In this document: positions 9,274-18,764 of the stretch, one piece after another
How the letters are laid out: the number at the start of each line of letters is the position of its first letter
Position numbering within the stretch: position 1 is the first letter of the stretch
Assembly: GCA_001275005.1 (NCBI GenBank)
Contig: JWZX01003394.1
Location: 1 to 49,870 of the forward strand
Direction of reading: 5' to 3'
DNA length: 49,870 nt
Source of the DNA: Chrysochromulina tobinii
Lineage: Eukaryota > Haptophyta > Prymnesiales > Chrysochromulinaceae
Notes under the pieces: model-generated
What the model was told of the DNA's origin: nothing
Database searches by the model: none
The model's input: only the letters and a program-made list of their open reading frames with translations
Made by a program: the position numbers and the translations under genes

Positions 9274-10963
9274 ATGGGACAGCCTGTTGCGCATCGTGCG
9301 CTGCTGTTGCTGCTCCGCCTCATTATCGCCACCGCGCAGCGCCCTGACGACGAGGTGAAGCAGTTCCCCGGTTACCCGGGCGTGATGCCATCGAAGGTCT
9401 TTTCGGGCTACCTCAAGGCGCACGCCGAAGGGCAGACGTTTTACTCCCATTATGTGCTCACCGAGAGCCAGCGCAATCCGTCGGCGGACCCGCTCGTCTT
9501 GTGGCAGCAAGGCGGGCCGGGCTCGTCGGGCTTCGGCTATGGCTACCTCGCCGAGCTTGGGCCTTACGTGCTCAATGCGGACTCGCTCGACAACGCGACG
9601 GTGCCCACTCCGCAGCGCAACTTCAAGTCGTGGGACACGATTTCTAACCTGCTGCTCTTCGAGCACCCGCCCGGCACGGGCTTCTCTTACTGCGTGGACG
9701 CGGCCGAGAAGCCCATCGCATGCGAGTGGAACGATCAAACGCAGGCCAAGGCCTTTTACAACACGTTGCTCGCCTTCTACGAGGCCTGGCCGACTTTTGC
9801 GGCACACGACCTGAAGATCATCGGCGAGTCGTACGCGGGGCTGCTGATCCCTTTCTTGGTTTACGAGATCTTCACGCAGCACCCGGACGAGACGCCCGCC
9901 AGGCAGCTGAGCGGCATCGCCATCGGCAACGGTTGCCCAGGCACCGCCGGCTCGACCCCTTCAAAGCGCGGCTCGTGCAACGGGCCCTTCGGCTCGTGAG
10001 CGTGATTGCAATTGCCATCGGGCCCTTCGACTCGTGAGCGTGATATGGATGGCCTCCCTGATTTGCCTGCCTAATGGCGTCCGTGATGCCTCCCTCATCA
10101 GTTATGACACGCAGCACATCATGGAGCTCGCGTATGGGCACGGCGCGCTGCCACGCGCGCTGTGGAACGCTCTGGCCAAGGCATGCGGTTTCCCGTGCGC
10201 CGCCCCGCTCTGGACGGAAGACTGTGCGAGCTTCAGCGAAGAATGCAGTGCGCTGCTGAATAATGCAAGTGCGGCCATCGGAGACTTCAACATCTACAAC
10301 TTTGTGGACAACTGCGGGGATGGAAACCAGGAGGCGACAGGGGTGTCGTCGGCGGGTGCGCGTCGCCCGCAGATCGGGAGCTTCCTTGACCATAGGGTGC
10401 GCTTTGGCGCCGCCGCCGACGGCGCTTCGGAGGGCGTACCACACGAGGGTGGGCAAGAGTATCCATGCGGCACGGGGACAGCAGCCACGCGCTGGTGCAA
10501 CATACCCTCTGTGCGTGAGGCGCTCCACATGCACCCCGAGGCCTTTTATGGGCAGCCCTGGGCGCTGCAGGCGGGGGCGGGCATGCACTACACGACGTAC
10601 ACTGGAGCCTCGTACGACCTCTACCCGGAGATCGTCCAGCACATCCCCGTGCTGATTTACAATGGGGACGTGGACGCGTGCGTACCGTATAATTCCAACG
10701 CCGATTGGATCGATTCGATGGTGACGATGCAGGGGTACCGTGTGGCCGAGCCGTGGCGTCCGTGGATGCTCGATCGGGGAGGCGGCGCAAAGGTGGTCTC
10801 TGGGTACGTGACCTCGTACGCGACGGCGCCAGGTCCGTTCCGGCCCGACCACTACAACCTCACGTTCCTCACGATCAAAGATAGCGGCCACATGGTGCCG
10901 CAGTACCAGCCAGACCGCGCTCTCGCCTTCTTCACACGTTGGCTCGATCACGAGCCGTACTGA
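9274..10963 (+). CDS. Serine carboxypeptidase (family S10), secreted, two exons
   Basis: Exons 9274-9995 and 10102-10963 encode about 527 residues. A GT-AG intron (9996-10101, GTGAGC...ATCAG) removes the frame change and stop codons, giving ...GPFGSYDTQHIMEL. The start is the ATG of a clear signal peptide (ALLLLLRLIIATAQ). Family S10 features seen: GGPGSSG (oxyanion region, about 80-86), GESYAG with the nucleophilic Ser at 186, YNGDVDACVPY with the catalytic Asp and SGHMVPQYQP with the catalytic His. The usual LWLNGGPGCSS block here reads LWQQGGPGSSG, so the Cys is lost. A secretory or vacuolar acid carboxypeptidase is expected. Many extra cysteines suggest disulfides. Confidence 0.87.
9981..10044 (+). 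repeat. 26-bp direct repeat spanning a splice donor
   Basis: Copies at 9981-10006 and 10019-10044 match at 25 of 26 positions and are offset by 38 bp. Each contains ctcGTGAGCGTGAT, so the intron has two nearly identical donor sites, at 9996 and 10034. Only the first gives an open frame; using the second adds 38 nt and a stop. Confidence 0.9.
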
Positions 10964-11556
10964 GGGGATGCGCGCGAGGCACTCACGTAGTGGGCTGGCG
11001 TCGCGGCAAGGAGGCGCTGTCTGTGTGGAACGAGCGAAGATGAATCCCATCCCCGAAACACCAGATGCGGAACCTGGAAGCACCCCCACTCCCGCCCATC
11101 GCCCATCGGGCGAGTGGTGGTGTTCGCTAAGGGATCAGCCATTCCAATGGAACGGAATTTAGAAAAAGCGGACGGATTGAGTACGCGACATCGACGTGCA
11201 AGAGTACGTTCAACGACTACCCACAGGACCGATGGACCGCGATGGACCGCAGGACCGGTAGGACGAGACACGAGACCGGGAGCTATCTTAGGAGCTCTCA
11301 GCTCGGCTCAGAGCAGTATTGATATTGTAAATAAGATTTATAATCCCCGGGCGAATCGCGGCGCACAAAAAATACAGCCGACAGCGACACGTCGCCGGGT
11401 AGACGCGCGTAAGCTACAAGCTCGCGCCGTCGCGGCATGCCACGCGATGCCACGCGAACCCACCCGCCTTCATCCCGCCCGAGTTGTACGCGCACGCACT
11501 CACCCTCTCACACCTTGCGCGTTCTGATGTGCATACCGCTCAGCGACCCCGTCGCC
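10964..11556. other. intergenic between convergent genes, nothing recognised
   Basis: 593 bp between the carboxypeptidase stop and the bestrophin stop. Short GGACCG-type repetitions occur near 11227-11280. No coding pattern or structured RNA could be supported. Confidence 0.5.
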
Positions 11557-13300
11557 CTAGGCCCTTACAGGCTGGGTCTGCGGAAATAGCGGGGTCATCT
11601 TGTTCCAGTCGGTTTGGCCAGCAGCCACCGGCGCCCCCCCCGCAGTGCCCTGTCGCGCTTTCGCTAGCTCTGTGGTCAGCTCGTTAATTTTCTGCGCTTG
11701 GGAGTGGTAATCTGCCTGCCACGCGGACTCGAGCGCAGCGATGCGCCTCGCGAGGGTGTCGCTGACAGAGGCGCTGCCGCCTCGGCGGCCGTCCTTGCCG
11801 CCGCCGTCGCCCAGGTCCGGCTTCCAGCCGGGCGTCATCTCGAGCAGGATCTTCTCGAGGTCAATAAGGAAGGCCTCGATCGGCAGGTCGTTGGCGTCGT
11901 TGCCAAAGGGCTGCTCGATCTCGACAGCCATCTGCTCGATGTTGAGGAAGAGGAAGGCGATCAGCGACGACGCCGGCACCGCAAGCCACCCGAACTCGCC
12001 GATGAGCGGGATGGACATGGTGGACAGCCAGAGGATCAGGAACGAGCGCAGCGTGGCGACGTACGAGAAGACCATGCTCGTTCGCTTGATCTTCATACAC
12101 GCGCCCACGGCGTCGTTGATCTCGCGGATGGACTCAGAGGTTTCGTCATAGATTGCCGCGCCCAGCTGCTTGGACAGGTTCTCGCGCGCCGTTTTCGTGA
12201 GGTGTTGCAGCGCCGTGATGGGCGGGTTGTGCGCCGCGTTGAGTGCGCGGATGTACTCCCAGTCCATGCGGCCGCCGCACTCCTCGGGCTGCACCGTCGT
12301 GTCACGCAGGAACGCCTTGAAGCACACGCAAAACGCCATCAGCTCCATGAGCATCTGCTCCGTCGCCTGAACCGTCGGCAGCGCGGGCGCCGTCTGGCAG
12401 CCGATCGACACGCAGGAATTCATGATCTGCTGCCACGAGCACCGCGCCTCCCACCAGTGGCTCATCGACGCATCGGTGCGCATGACGACGAGGAAGGCGA
12501 GCGCGCCGCCCAGGATAACGTGCGCATCCAGCGGAAAGAAGATAGCCGAAGCGGAGTCGGGGTTGAGCTCGAGCAAGTACAGGCACTGCAGAAACGTCAG
12601 CACGGAGATGCTGAACCACGGCCAGAACATCATGCCCTTGACGGAGAATCGGATGGTGGGCAGCCACAACGTGGGATCGTAGATGTTGAAGCCGTCGAGC
12701 GCCTCTTTGTAGTATGTTGTATCCAGCCATGGCGTCAGGTCCGTCGCAGGCTCCGGCTGAAAGAACATCGTCATGCTCATGTCCCCGGGCGGATGGTAAC
12801 TATCGCCCGGCGCGTGGTACTGAGCGCTCGCGCTGCCCGCACTTGCAGCCTGTTTGGATTTCAGGAAGGCCCAGACTTCAACAAACTCGTTCAATACGAT
12901 GAAGCCGCTATTGTCCGCGTCCATCTGTTTGAAGAGATCGTTAGCCTCCTTCTCGTTCGTTGCAACACCCATCAGCCGCAGCGCCGCCTTCATCTCCTCT
13001 TCCTCGAGCTTTCCTGCGAGTGGCACGCGAGTCGAGGCGAGGTGGCATGAGGCTCCTACACAAGCCGGGGCGGTGGCGCTGAGTGCTGTGACTCTGCACA
13101 CCTGAGCCGTCCTTGTCGTACGACTCGAAGGCCTTGCGCACTTCTGCGTACTGCTGCGGCGTCATCTGATCCACTAGTGTCGAGGCTCCGGCAACTCCCT
13201 TCAGCTCCCGAGAGGCATTCCGCTTTTCAAACGCTTCGCGATCACGTTTCATGTTCAATCCCTTACGTGCCGCCGCCGCCCCGCCGCCTGCCATGGGCAT
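11557..13300 (-). CDS. EF-hand/bestrophin-type anion channel fusion
   Basis: Two exons (13102-13300 and 11557-13013) joined over an 88-bp GT-AG intron give about 551 residues. Splicing restores a perfect EF-hand loop, DKDGSGKLEEEE, which the intron interrupts after DKDGSG. A second EF-hand loop is DADNSGFIVLNEF. The rest is a bestrophin/UPF0187 channel: hydrophobic segments from about residue 165, MSHWWEARCSWQQI (the family's RWWEAR-like block), and EIEQPFGNDANDLPIEAF, the conserved C-terminal signature that in animal bestrophins contributes to the calcium clasp. A short coiled coil lies near the C terminus. A calcium-gated chloride or bicarbonate channel is inferred. Algal bestrophins have been linked to bicarbonate supply in carbon concentration. 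No plastid targeting signal is obvious. Confidence 0.85.
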
Positions 13301-13629
13301 GGTGAGTCCCTGTTACCGCGGCAACCCGCCACGGGTTGGCTCAGAGAGATTATCCACACCGGGAGTCGAGGGGGTCGACTTCGGTGCAAGTGCCGAACGA
13401 GCGCGTGTGAGAGAGAGAGAGCCAAAAAAGAGGCCCCCGACTGTGTGCACCCGAAAGAAGTTTGTTTGAAGGGTTTTTCCCACAGCCGCTGTGCTGAGCG
13501 GATCGAGGAAAGGAATGGGCACATGGGAGGAGCCGCCACCAATACACATGTACATGTAGGAACTACCAACGTCACTTCACCCGGCAAACCGTGAAGTGTT
13601 TCAGAAAGAGGACCTGTGAGATTTCCCGA
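13301..13629. promoter_or_regulatory. divergent promoter, EF-bestrophin / membrane protein
   Basis: 329 bp between two opposed start codons. The palindrome ACATGTACATGT lies at 13546-13557, 73 bp upstream of the plus-strand ATG. It is the same 12-mer as upstream of the ABC1 kinase. A GAGAGAGAGAG purine run lies near 13410-13420. Confidence 0.45.
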
Positions 13630-14433
13630 ATGATGCTCATTGCTGTCAATGCGCTATTTTCGTTGTTAGTCTCGTCGCCTACTCTTATACGGCCGGCGCA
13701 GGCACGGCAGCTGCCTGCGATCGTCATGCAAGGCACGTTCATGTCGAAGGTGAAGGAGCTCAATAGCATGAACAAGATGTCCTCGGTGAAGAAGAACCAG
13801 AAGCCGATGGCGTCACCCAAGAAGTTGACGCCCAAGATGATCGAAGTGACGGAGACCAAGTTCAAGAAGACGTACGATAAGAAGTCGCTCGAGCTCCTGT
13901 GGGGTGCTCTTCTCCAAATCTACGGCTCTGTCGAGCTGGCGGAGAAAGCCGTGCTCGCCAATCCGCAAGTCCTCAACCCGTCCTACTCCTTTTGCAATAC
14001 GATGATCGTATCGAAGAATGTGCTCGTGGACATGATGGGGACCGAGGAAGCCCTCGAAGTCATGCTCAAGAACCCGGCCGTTCTACAATGCGGCCCGGCC
14101 CTCGATACGCTCGGACCTGACGAGATCAAGGGCTTCGCCAACTTGCGCAGCACCTTCAACAACATTCCGGAGAATGTACGAGGGTTTGCACTCCTCGCGC
14201 TCCTCGCGTTCGTGCTCTTCCCGATCTTTGCGAGCAACAACGAGCTCCTCCAGGATTCGGCGGCCCTCAACATAGCCAAAATAGGAAACGGCGTCCTCTT
14301 TGCGGTTCTCATCGAGGGCTCGCGGATCATCATCTTTAGCACCATCCTGAAAGGCAAGCTCAGCGGCGACGAGCGCGTGCTCAAGGCGCAGGAAAACGAG
14401 CTCAAGCGAATGGGGCGCTTGAAGAAGAGCTGA
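13630..14433 (+). CDS. Targeted membrane protein of unknown function
   Basis: 267 residues from the ATG at 13630 (MMLIAVNALFSLLVSS). An upstream GTG in frame was not used. The N terminus is a signal peptide followed by a basic, Ser/Lys-rich stretch, compatible with a plastid bipartite presequence or an ER protein. The middle contains short repeats of the kind ANPQVLNPSY and KNPAVLQCGPAL, followed by LGPDEIKGFANLR. Two hydrophobic segments follow: GFALLALLAFVLFPIFA (about 182-198) and GNGVLFAVLIEGSRIIIF (about 220-238). The C terminus is strongly basic. I do not recognise the family. The NPxVL repeats faintly recall mTERF helices but are too few to call. Confidence 0.65.
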   Translation: MMLIAVNALFSLLVSSPTLIRPAQARQLPAIVMQGTFMSKVKELNSMNKMSSVKKNQKPMASPKKLTPKMIEVTETKFKKTYDKKSLELLWGALLQIYGSVELAEKAVLANPQVLNPSYSFCNTMIVSKNVLVDMMGTEEALEVMLKNPAVLQCGPALDTLGPDEIKGFANLRSTFNNIPENVRGFALLALLAFVLFPIFASNNELLQDSAALNIAKIGNGVLFAVLIEGSRIIIFSTILKGKLSGDERVLKAQENELKRMGRLKKS

Positions 14434-14823
14434 GGAGGGACGGACGACACGCTTTCCGCTCGGCTACAGCCGGTGCGGGACTTCGGCGCGCTTGGGCTTG
14501 TGCCACGGACTTGGACGGGTCATAGCGCCGGGAGCGACCCTGCTTGACAAGTTTGCTGACACGCCTTGTAAGGCCTTATCGCATCCTCGCGCTGAGCGCG
14601 GACAGCTCTGAGCCCGGGCTAGCGTTGTGGGTGGATTTCTTGACGGTCCGTCGCGTGTTGAGCCACTGAGATGTGTAACTGCTCACACTTAGAAGCACTT
14701 TCTAGACTTCTAACGGATTTACTAAGATCTAAGGTTGAAAACACTAAACATCCTCCACATCCGACCTGGGTGTCTGGGGACTGGGCTAGTTGAACAAGAT
14801 AGTCTCCGAGTCTGATTCGGAGG
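14434..14823. other. intergenic between convergent genes, nothing recognised
   Basis: 390 bp between two stop codons. The part around 14680-14760 is AT-richer and is probably 3' UTR. No coding signal is seen. Confidence 0.5.
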
Positions 14824-16644
14824 TCATTGACTCGGCCACACTGGCCCTGTGTAGCCGTTGCCGAGCGATTCGGCAAAGGCGACCTTGGACGGAGAGGCAG
14901 TGGAGCCGCCCTTCACGGCGTAGCCGTTAAGGGGCGGCCGGCGCACTTCGGCTGGCTCGCCCTCGGCCATGTCCTCTATCATGAGCGTCTCCGGCGCGTT
15001 GGGGCTCCTCCGACGTTCAGGCTCCTCCGTCGACGTGCCCCTGGGCGGATCGTCAGATGGCGCGACGCGCCCTCCGGCCACAGACCCGCGGCGCATCGAT
15101 GCAGTCGCGGGGCGAACGACCGAGGAGATCTGCCTCTGGAACGCCGCGGTCATCGGGCGTACCGCGTCGCGTGCGGTGGAACGCAGCGTGTCGATGGTCT
15201 GCTGGTGATGCCAAATCTGCTGCTGTGCGGTACCTACGGCGAGGGTGAGCTGGCGCATATGTCGCTGGTCGCGCCAGCGTAGGCACGTGAGAGGCACGAG
15301 GATGGCCAAGCACGCAAGACCGAAGGGCAAGCCGACCACCACGGCGAGGCGCAGCCAACCAGAAAGCTGTTGTGCCTTGGTACACACGACCTTTACAGGT
15401 TGGAGATCATCGCAGAGCGGGTAAAGGAAGTGGATACCTTGCAAGTCATGCTCGGAGAGGCACGTGCGCGGCGAGTGGCGCGTGAGCGAGTGCATGATCG
15501 ACATGTCCGACGGCTCGTACGGCACATTCACTGCGCACCCGAAGGCGTCGCGGCACGTCGCGTTGTTGACGGCACACGCCTCGCGCGCGACGAGGTTCTC
15601 ATCGGCCCGCTGGTCCGGGTGGTCGAAGCCGAGCACATGGCCCGTCTCGTGCGCCATGGCGGCCTCGAAGTCGTAGCACTCGATGCACGGCAGGTAGATG
15701 CGCTGGTAAAAGATGGGCGGGAAGATGAGGAAGAAGAGCACGAGCACGTTGCCGCCGGGCGAGAGGGACGAGAGGTAATCGAGCATCATCGAGCAGCGAC
15801 CCGAGCAGCGGCCGTGACGCCTGTACGCGGCGGCGGTGGCGGCCTCACCGCGAACGCAGAAGAGCGCCACGCAAACAAAGAAGAGCGTCCAGAGCATCCG
15901 CGTCGCCGCCATCGCGAAGAGCATGAGCAGCGTGAGCCGCACGAACAGGTCGATGTCGGCGGTGCCCATGGCGCTCTCATGCTTCAACCTCTGCAAGTGG
16001 TAGCAGAAGGTGGCGTCGAGGTACCAGCAGATGTGCGTCTGGAAGCGCATCATCGAGCGACGGTTCGCATCTACTCCGAACGCGATGACGCCTGACGACG
16101 AGCGCAGCGGCTGCGTGAACCACAGCTGGTCGAAATGTGAGGCGCGGAATGTGGTCACATATGCGGCAAGGTCCGGATGTGCGCTGCCATCGTCGGTCGT
16201 GATGTACACCTCCCACGGACACGGGTCGGAAAGGTCGGCCGAGCGGTTTGCGGCCGTGCACGGCGCGCTCTCCGAGATGTCGACAAAGTTGAGCAGCCGA
16301 TGATTGTCGGACCACGTCGCAAAGCCGCGGAGCAGCGCGGCCTTGATGTCATCGCAGTTGAGAAAGTCGACGTCGAGAAAGTCAACGCCGAGAAATATGT
16401 TACGCTCTGGGAACTTGGTGAGCATCTTCTCGCAGAACTGCGGGTCGAGCGCCCAAAACAGGCCACCGCCGAGGCCGTCCGTATTGGCCTGCTCAGCCGG
16501 CACCGTCCAGCGGAAGGAAGTACCCGGCAATGACCGCAGCTGCCCTAAATGCGAGCTAGAGTTGGCACCGGTGAGCACGAAGCTCGACAGGCCATGGAGC
16601 TGCAGCAGGATAAGCAGCAGCGGGCCGCTGTGGTTCCCTCGCAT
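14824..16644 (-). CDS. Membrane-anchored matrixin-type zinc metalloprotease
   Basis: 606 residues from the ATG at 16644, which opens a good signal peptide (GPLLLILLQLHGLSSFVL). The frame extends 12 codons upstream only to a GTG. HETGHVLGFDH (about 332-342) is the metzincin zinc site of matrixins (family M10), and DMSIMHSL supplies the Met-turn. Upstream blocks LLRGFATWSDN and CWYLDATFC also resemble matrixin-like proteins. A C-terminal membrane span (VVVGLPFGLACLAILVPL) precedes a basic, Ser/Arg-rich cytoplasmic tail. A secreted or cell-surface protease is inferred. Unusually, two hydrophobic stretches (about 233-264 and 299-313) lie just before the zinc site. They may be true insertions or an in-frame intron (a pyrimidine-rich acceptor ends at 15703). 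Confidence 0.75.
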   Translation of the reverse strand: MRGNHSGPLLLILLQLHGLSSFVLTGANSSSHLGQLRSLPGTSFRWTVPAEQANTDGLGGGLFWALDPQFCEKMLTKFPERNIFLGVDFLDVDFLNCDDIKAALLRGFATWSDNHRLLNFVDISESAPCTAANRSADLSDPCPWEVYITTDDGSAHPDLAAYVTTFRASHFDQLWFTQPLRSSSGVIAFGVDANRRSMMRFQTHICWYLDATFCYHLQRLKHESAMGTADIDLFVRLTLLMLFAMAATRMLWTLFFVCVALFCVRGEAATAAAYRRHGRCSGRCSMMLDYLSSLSPGGNVLVLFFLIFPPIFYQRIYLPCIECYDFEAAMAHETGHVLGFDHPDQRADENLVAREACAVNNATCRDAFGCAVNVPYEPSDMSIMHSLTRHSPRTCLSEHDLQGIHFLYPLCDDLQPVKVVCTKAQQLSGWLRLAVVVGLPFGLACLAILVPLTCLRWRDQRHMRQLTLAVGTAQQQIWHHQQTIDTLRSTARDAVRPMTAAFQRQISSVVRPATASMRRGSVAGGRVAPSDDPPRGTSTEEPERRRSPNAPETLMIEDMAEGEPAEVRRPPLNGYAVKGGSTASPSKVAFAESLGNGYTGPVWPSQ

Positions 16645-17097
16645 GGTCGACCGCAGGCCCTGGGAGGCTTGGTCGACCACCCGAGCGTGTTTCCTCGGGG
16701 CCGGGGGGCGGTTAGAGACGGTTTACAGCCCCTCTTTTCTCATCGTGAATGGGGGCTCGCGAGCGGCGGGCCGACTCCCAGGACTTAGGGGAAAACGGAG
16801 AGGGGGGACGGTTTCCGGTTTCAGCAGTTCGCCTGTGTTCTCTGTGTTTGCGTGTGTGTCTGCACGGCTGTGCTGCACCCAAGGTTTCCCGCTATCGTAT
16901 GACGGAAGCACGGAACACTCCTTGTTCACGATAATCACGATTCTACACAGTTCCCTAGATCCCCACGCCGAGGCTGCCGAACAGTTCGTTCACGGGGGCC
17001 TCTGGGCCAGCACACAACCGCAGGCCCTGGGAGGCTTGCGCGGGAGAGAGGCGGACACTTCACGCTGCATCGCGAAGCCTCTTTGCCGAGATGGCGA
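16645..17097. other. upstream region of the metalloprotease gene
   Basis: 453 bp holding the 5' UTR and promoter of the metalloprotease and the 3' flank of the acidic hypothetical gene. Its only notable content is a 22-bp direct repeat, listed separately. No gene is seen. Confidence 0.5.
16650..17038. repeat. exact 22-bp direct repeat upstream of the metalloprotease
   Basis: The same 22 bp occurs at 16650-16671 and 17017-17038 (core CAGGCCCTGGGAGGCTTG). Similarity does not extend beyond the repeat. The first copy is only 6 bp upstream of the metalloprotease ATG. Confidence 0.85.
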
Positions 17098-18459
17098 TCA
17101 GTCCTCCGCCGCCTCTGCCTCCATCGCCATCGCCTCTGCCTCCATCGGCATCTGCATCGCCTCCGCCGCTTCCGCCACGCGTGCCGCCACCTTGGCCGCC
17201 ACGCATGCAGCACCGCCATCGGGCTCGTCCATCTCGAAGTCCATCTCGCCGAGGTACGGACGCGTCCGCTTGAGCTCGGGCTCAGCGATGGTGAGCGGCG
17301 AGTCGGAGGCGGGCGTCGGGCCGCCGCCTTCGTCCACGTGATAGGGCGTCGATGCCTCGAGCGGCCGCCGGCCGCTAGCCAGCTCGGCCTCTCTCTCGTC
17401 CTCTTCGTCCGCTGCCGCGCCCTCGAGAGGCAGCATCAAGGCGTCGTCGCAGCTGGGTGCGACCATTGAGCCGAGGCCGAGCCGGCGGCGGAGCACGTGC
17501 GCAAGAGGCAGCACGAGCGCGACGTCCTCATCCTCAACCTTGCTGTCGTCCTTCTCACCCTCGTCATCGTCGTCGTCATCCTCATCCTCGATGTCCATGC
17601 GATCGTCATCCTCGTCCTCGAGTGTCAGGCGCCGCTCGCCGAGCTCATGAGCTTTGACGAGCTCCAACAGCGACTCGTGCGCCGCCGCTGGCAGGAGGCG
17701 CAGGGCGGCCGCCGCGAGTGCGTCGGCGCCGGGAGAGTCAAGTAGAGAGAGGCGGTGGCCGAGGAAGACGAGCGCGTTCGCGCGCGGAGACCAGCCGTAG
17801 CGCGTGATCGTGGCATGCAGCTGCGGCTCGATCACGTGCACGAGCGGCGCCGACGCGTCTTCCTCGCACACCGCGCTGTCATCGACGGGAGCCGCGTCGC
17901 GGTCTGCTGGCGATGGCGAAGCGCTCGCGACGAAGCGGCCAAACTCGTCACCGAGCCGGAGCATGTCGCGATCCAGGTTGGCCATCCAGGGTGCCTGCGT
18001 CGTCGGTGCCGGTCCTGGCCCATTCCATGCCAAGAAGATACCCAGAGCCGTCGCCGCGCTCATCTGGTAGGGCGGCCGAGGCGGGACTGCGAAGCGTTGG
18101 CGGACCAGGCGGCCTAGGACCTCTGGTAGCATGACCATGAAGCGGATCACACGAGGGCTGATGGATGCAGCATCGTCATCATCGGGCAGCAAGGCGGCGA
18201 AGCGGCTGGCCATGAAGCGGCTGGCCGCGTGATCATCACCTCCAGCATTGTCATGCAGCGTGAGCATCACCTCTGCCGCAACTTCCGAAGAAGGGCAGTG
18301 GAGCAGCTGCACCAAAGACTGTGGAGCTGCCGTGGCGAGTGTGCCGATCTGCGTAGAGAGCGTCTTGATGAGGGTGGTGGCCAGCGGCTCGGTCGTCGCG
18401 TGGCTCACCTCTCGCAGCACGATGTTGACATCGCCGATGTTGAGGTCACGGCTGGCCAT
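17098..18459 (-). CDS. Acidic hypothetical protein
   Basis: 453 residues from the ATG at 18459 (MASRDLNIGDVNIVLREVSH). The frame is open for 76 more codons upstream, but these are low complexity and overlap the promoter palindromes. The N-terminal half looks helical and repeat-like (VMLTLHDNAG, VIRFMVMLPEVLGRLV), perhaps an armadillo- or HEAT-type fold. A run of Asp and Glu (about 295-320) follows, and the C terminus is built of Met/Ala/Glu repeats. No catalytic motif, signal peptide or membrane span is visible. I do not recognise the family. It diverges from the ferroportin gene. Confidence 0.55.
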   Translation of the reverse strand: MASRDLNIGDVNIVLREVSHATTEPLATTLIKTLSTQIGTLATAAPQSLVQLLHCPSSEVAAEVMLTLHDNAGGDDHAASRFMASRFAALLPDDDDAASISPRVIRFMVMLPEVLGRLVRQRFAVPPRPPYQMSAATALGIFLAWNGPGPAPTTQAPWMANLDRDMLRLGDEFGRFVASASPSPADRDAAPVDDSAVCEEDASAPLVHVIEPQLHATITRYGWSPRANALVFLGHRLSLLDSPGADALAAAALRLLPAAAHESLLELVKAHELGERRLTLEDEDDDRMDIEDEDDDDDDEGEKDDSKVEDEDVALVLPLAHVLRRRLGLGSMVAPSCDDALMLPLEGAAADEEDEREAELASGRRPLEASTPYHVDEGGGPTPASDSPLTIAEPELKRTRPYLGEMDFEMDEPDGGAACVAAKVAARVAEAAEAMQMPMEAEAMAMEAEAAED

Positions 18460-18764
18460 CGTCGCGGCAGAGAAGCCCAAAGACGCGGTCGACCCTTGCG
18501 GTGTCGCCAAGGCGTCGCGTTTTCCTCTCCGGTAGAATCGATAAAATGCACGCTCGCTTTTCCCACGTACATGTATGTTTACACACAGTGCCGTAGCACC
18601 GGTTGTCGCGTCTGTCGTGTTAACGTTCACACAGTACCGGGTACCGGGTACTGTACCGGTACCCGTATGTTCTCCGAAGTGCGGCAAAACTTTTCATCCG
18701 GCCGCGAGTCGCCCACACACAGAGCACAAAGCCGCGTAAAGTACAGTACTGTAGGACCATCCAC
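18460..18764. promoter_or_regulatory. divergent promoter with GGTACC-type palindromes
   Basis: 305 bp between the starts of the acidic protein and ferroportin genes. Around 18634-18666 are overlapping copies of TACCGGGTAC and TACCGGTAC that can pair with each other. Similar GGTACCGGTAC strings occur at 25855, 26656 and 34124, each upstream of a gene. ACGTACATGTATG at 18565-18577 resembles the ACATGTACATGT element. Confidence 0.5.

Noticed and set aside
18460-18687. 76-codon N-terminal extension of the acidic hypothetical protein
   Set aside because: It overlaps the GGTACC palindromes of the divergent promoter and looks non-coding.
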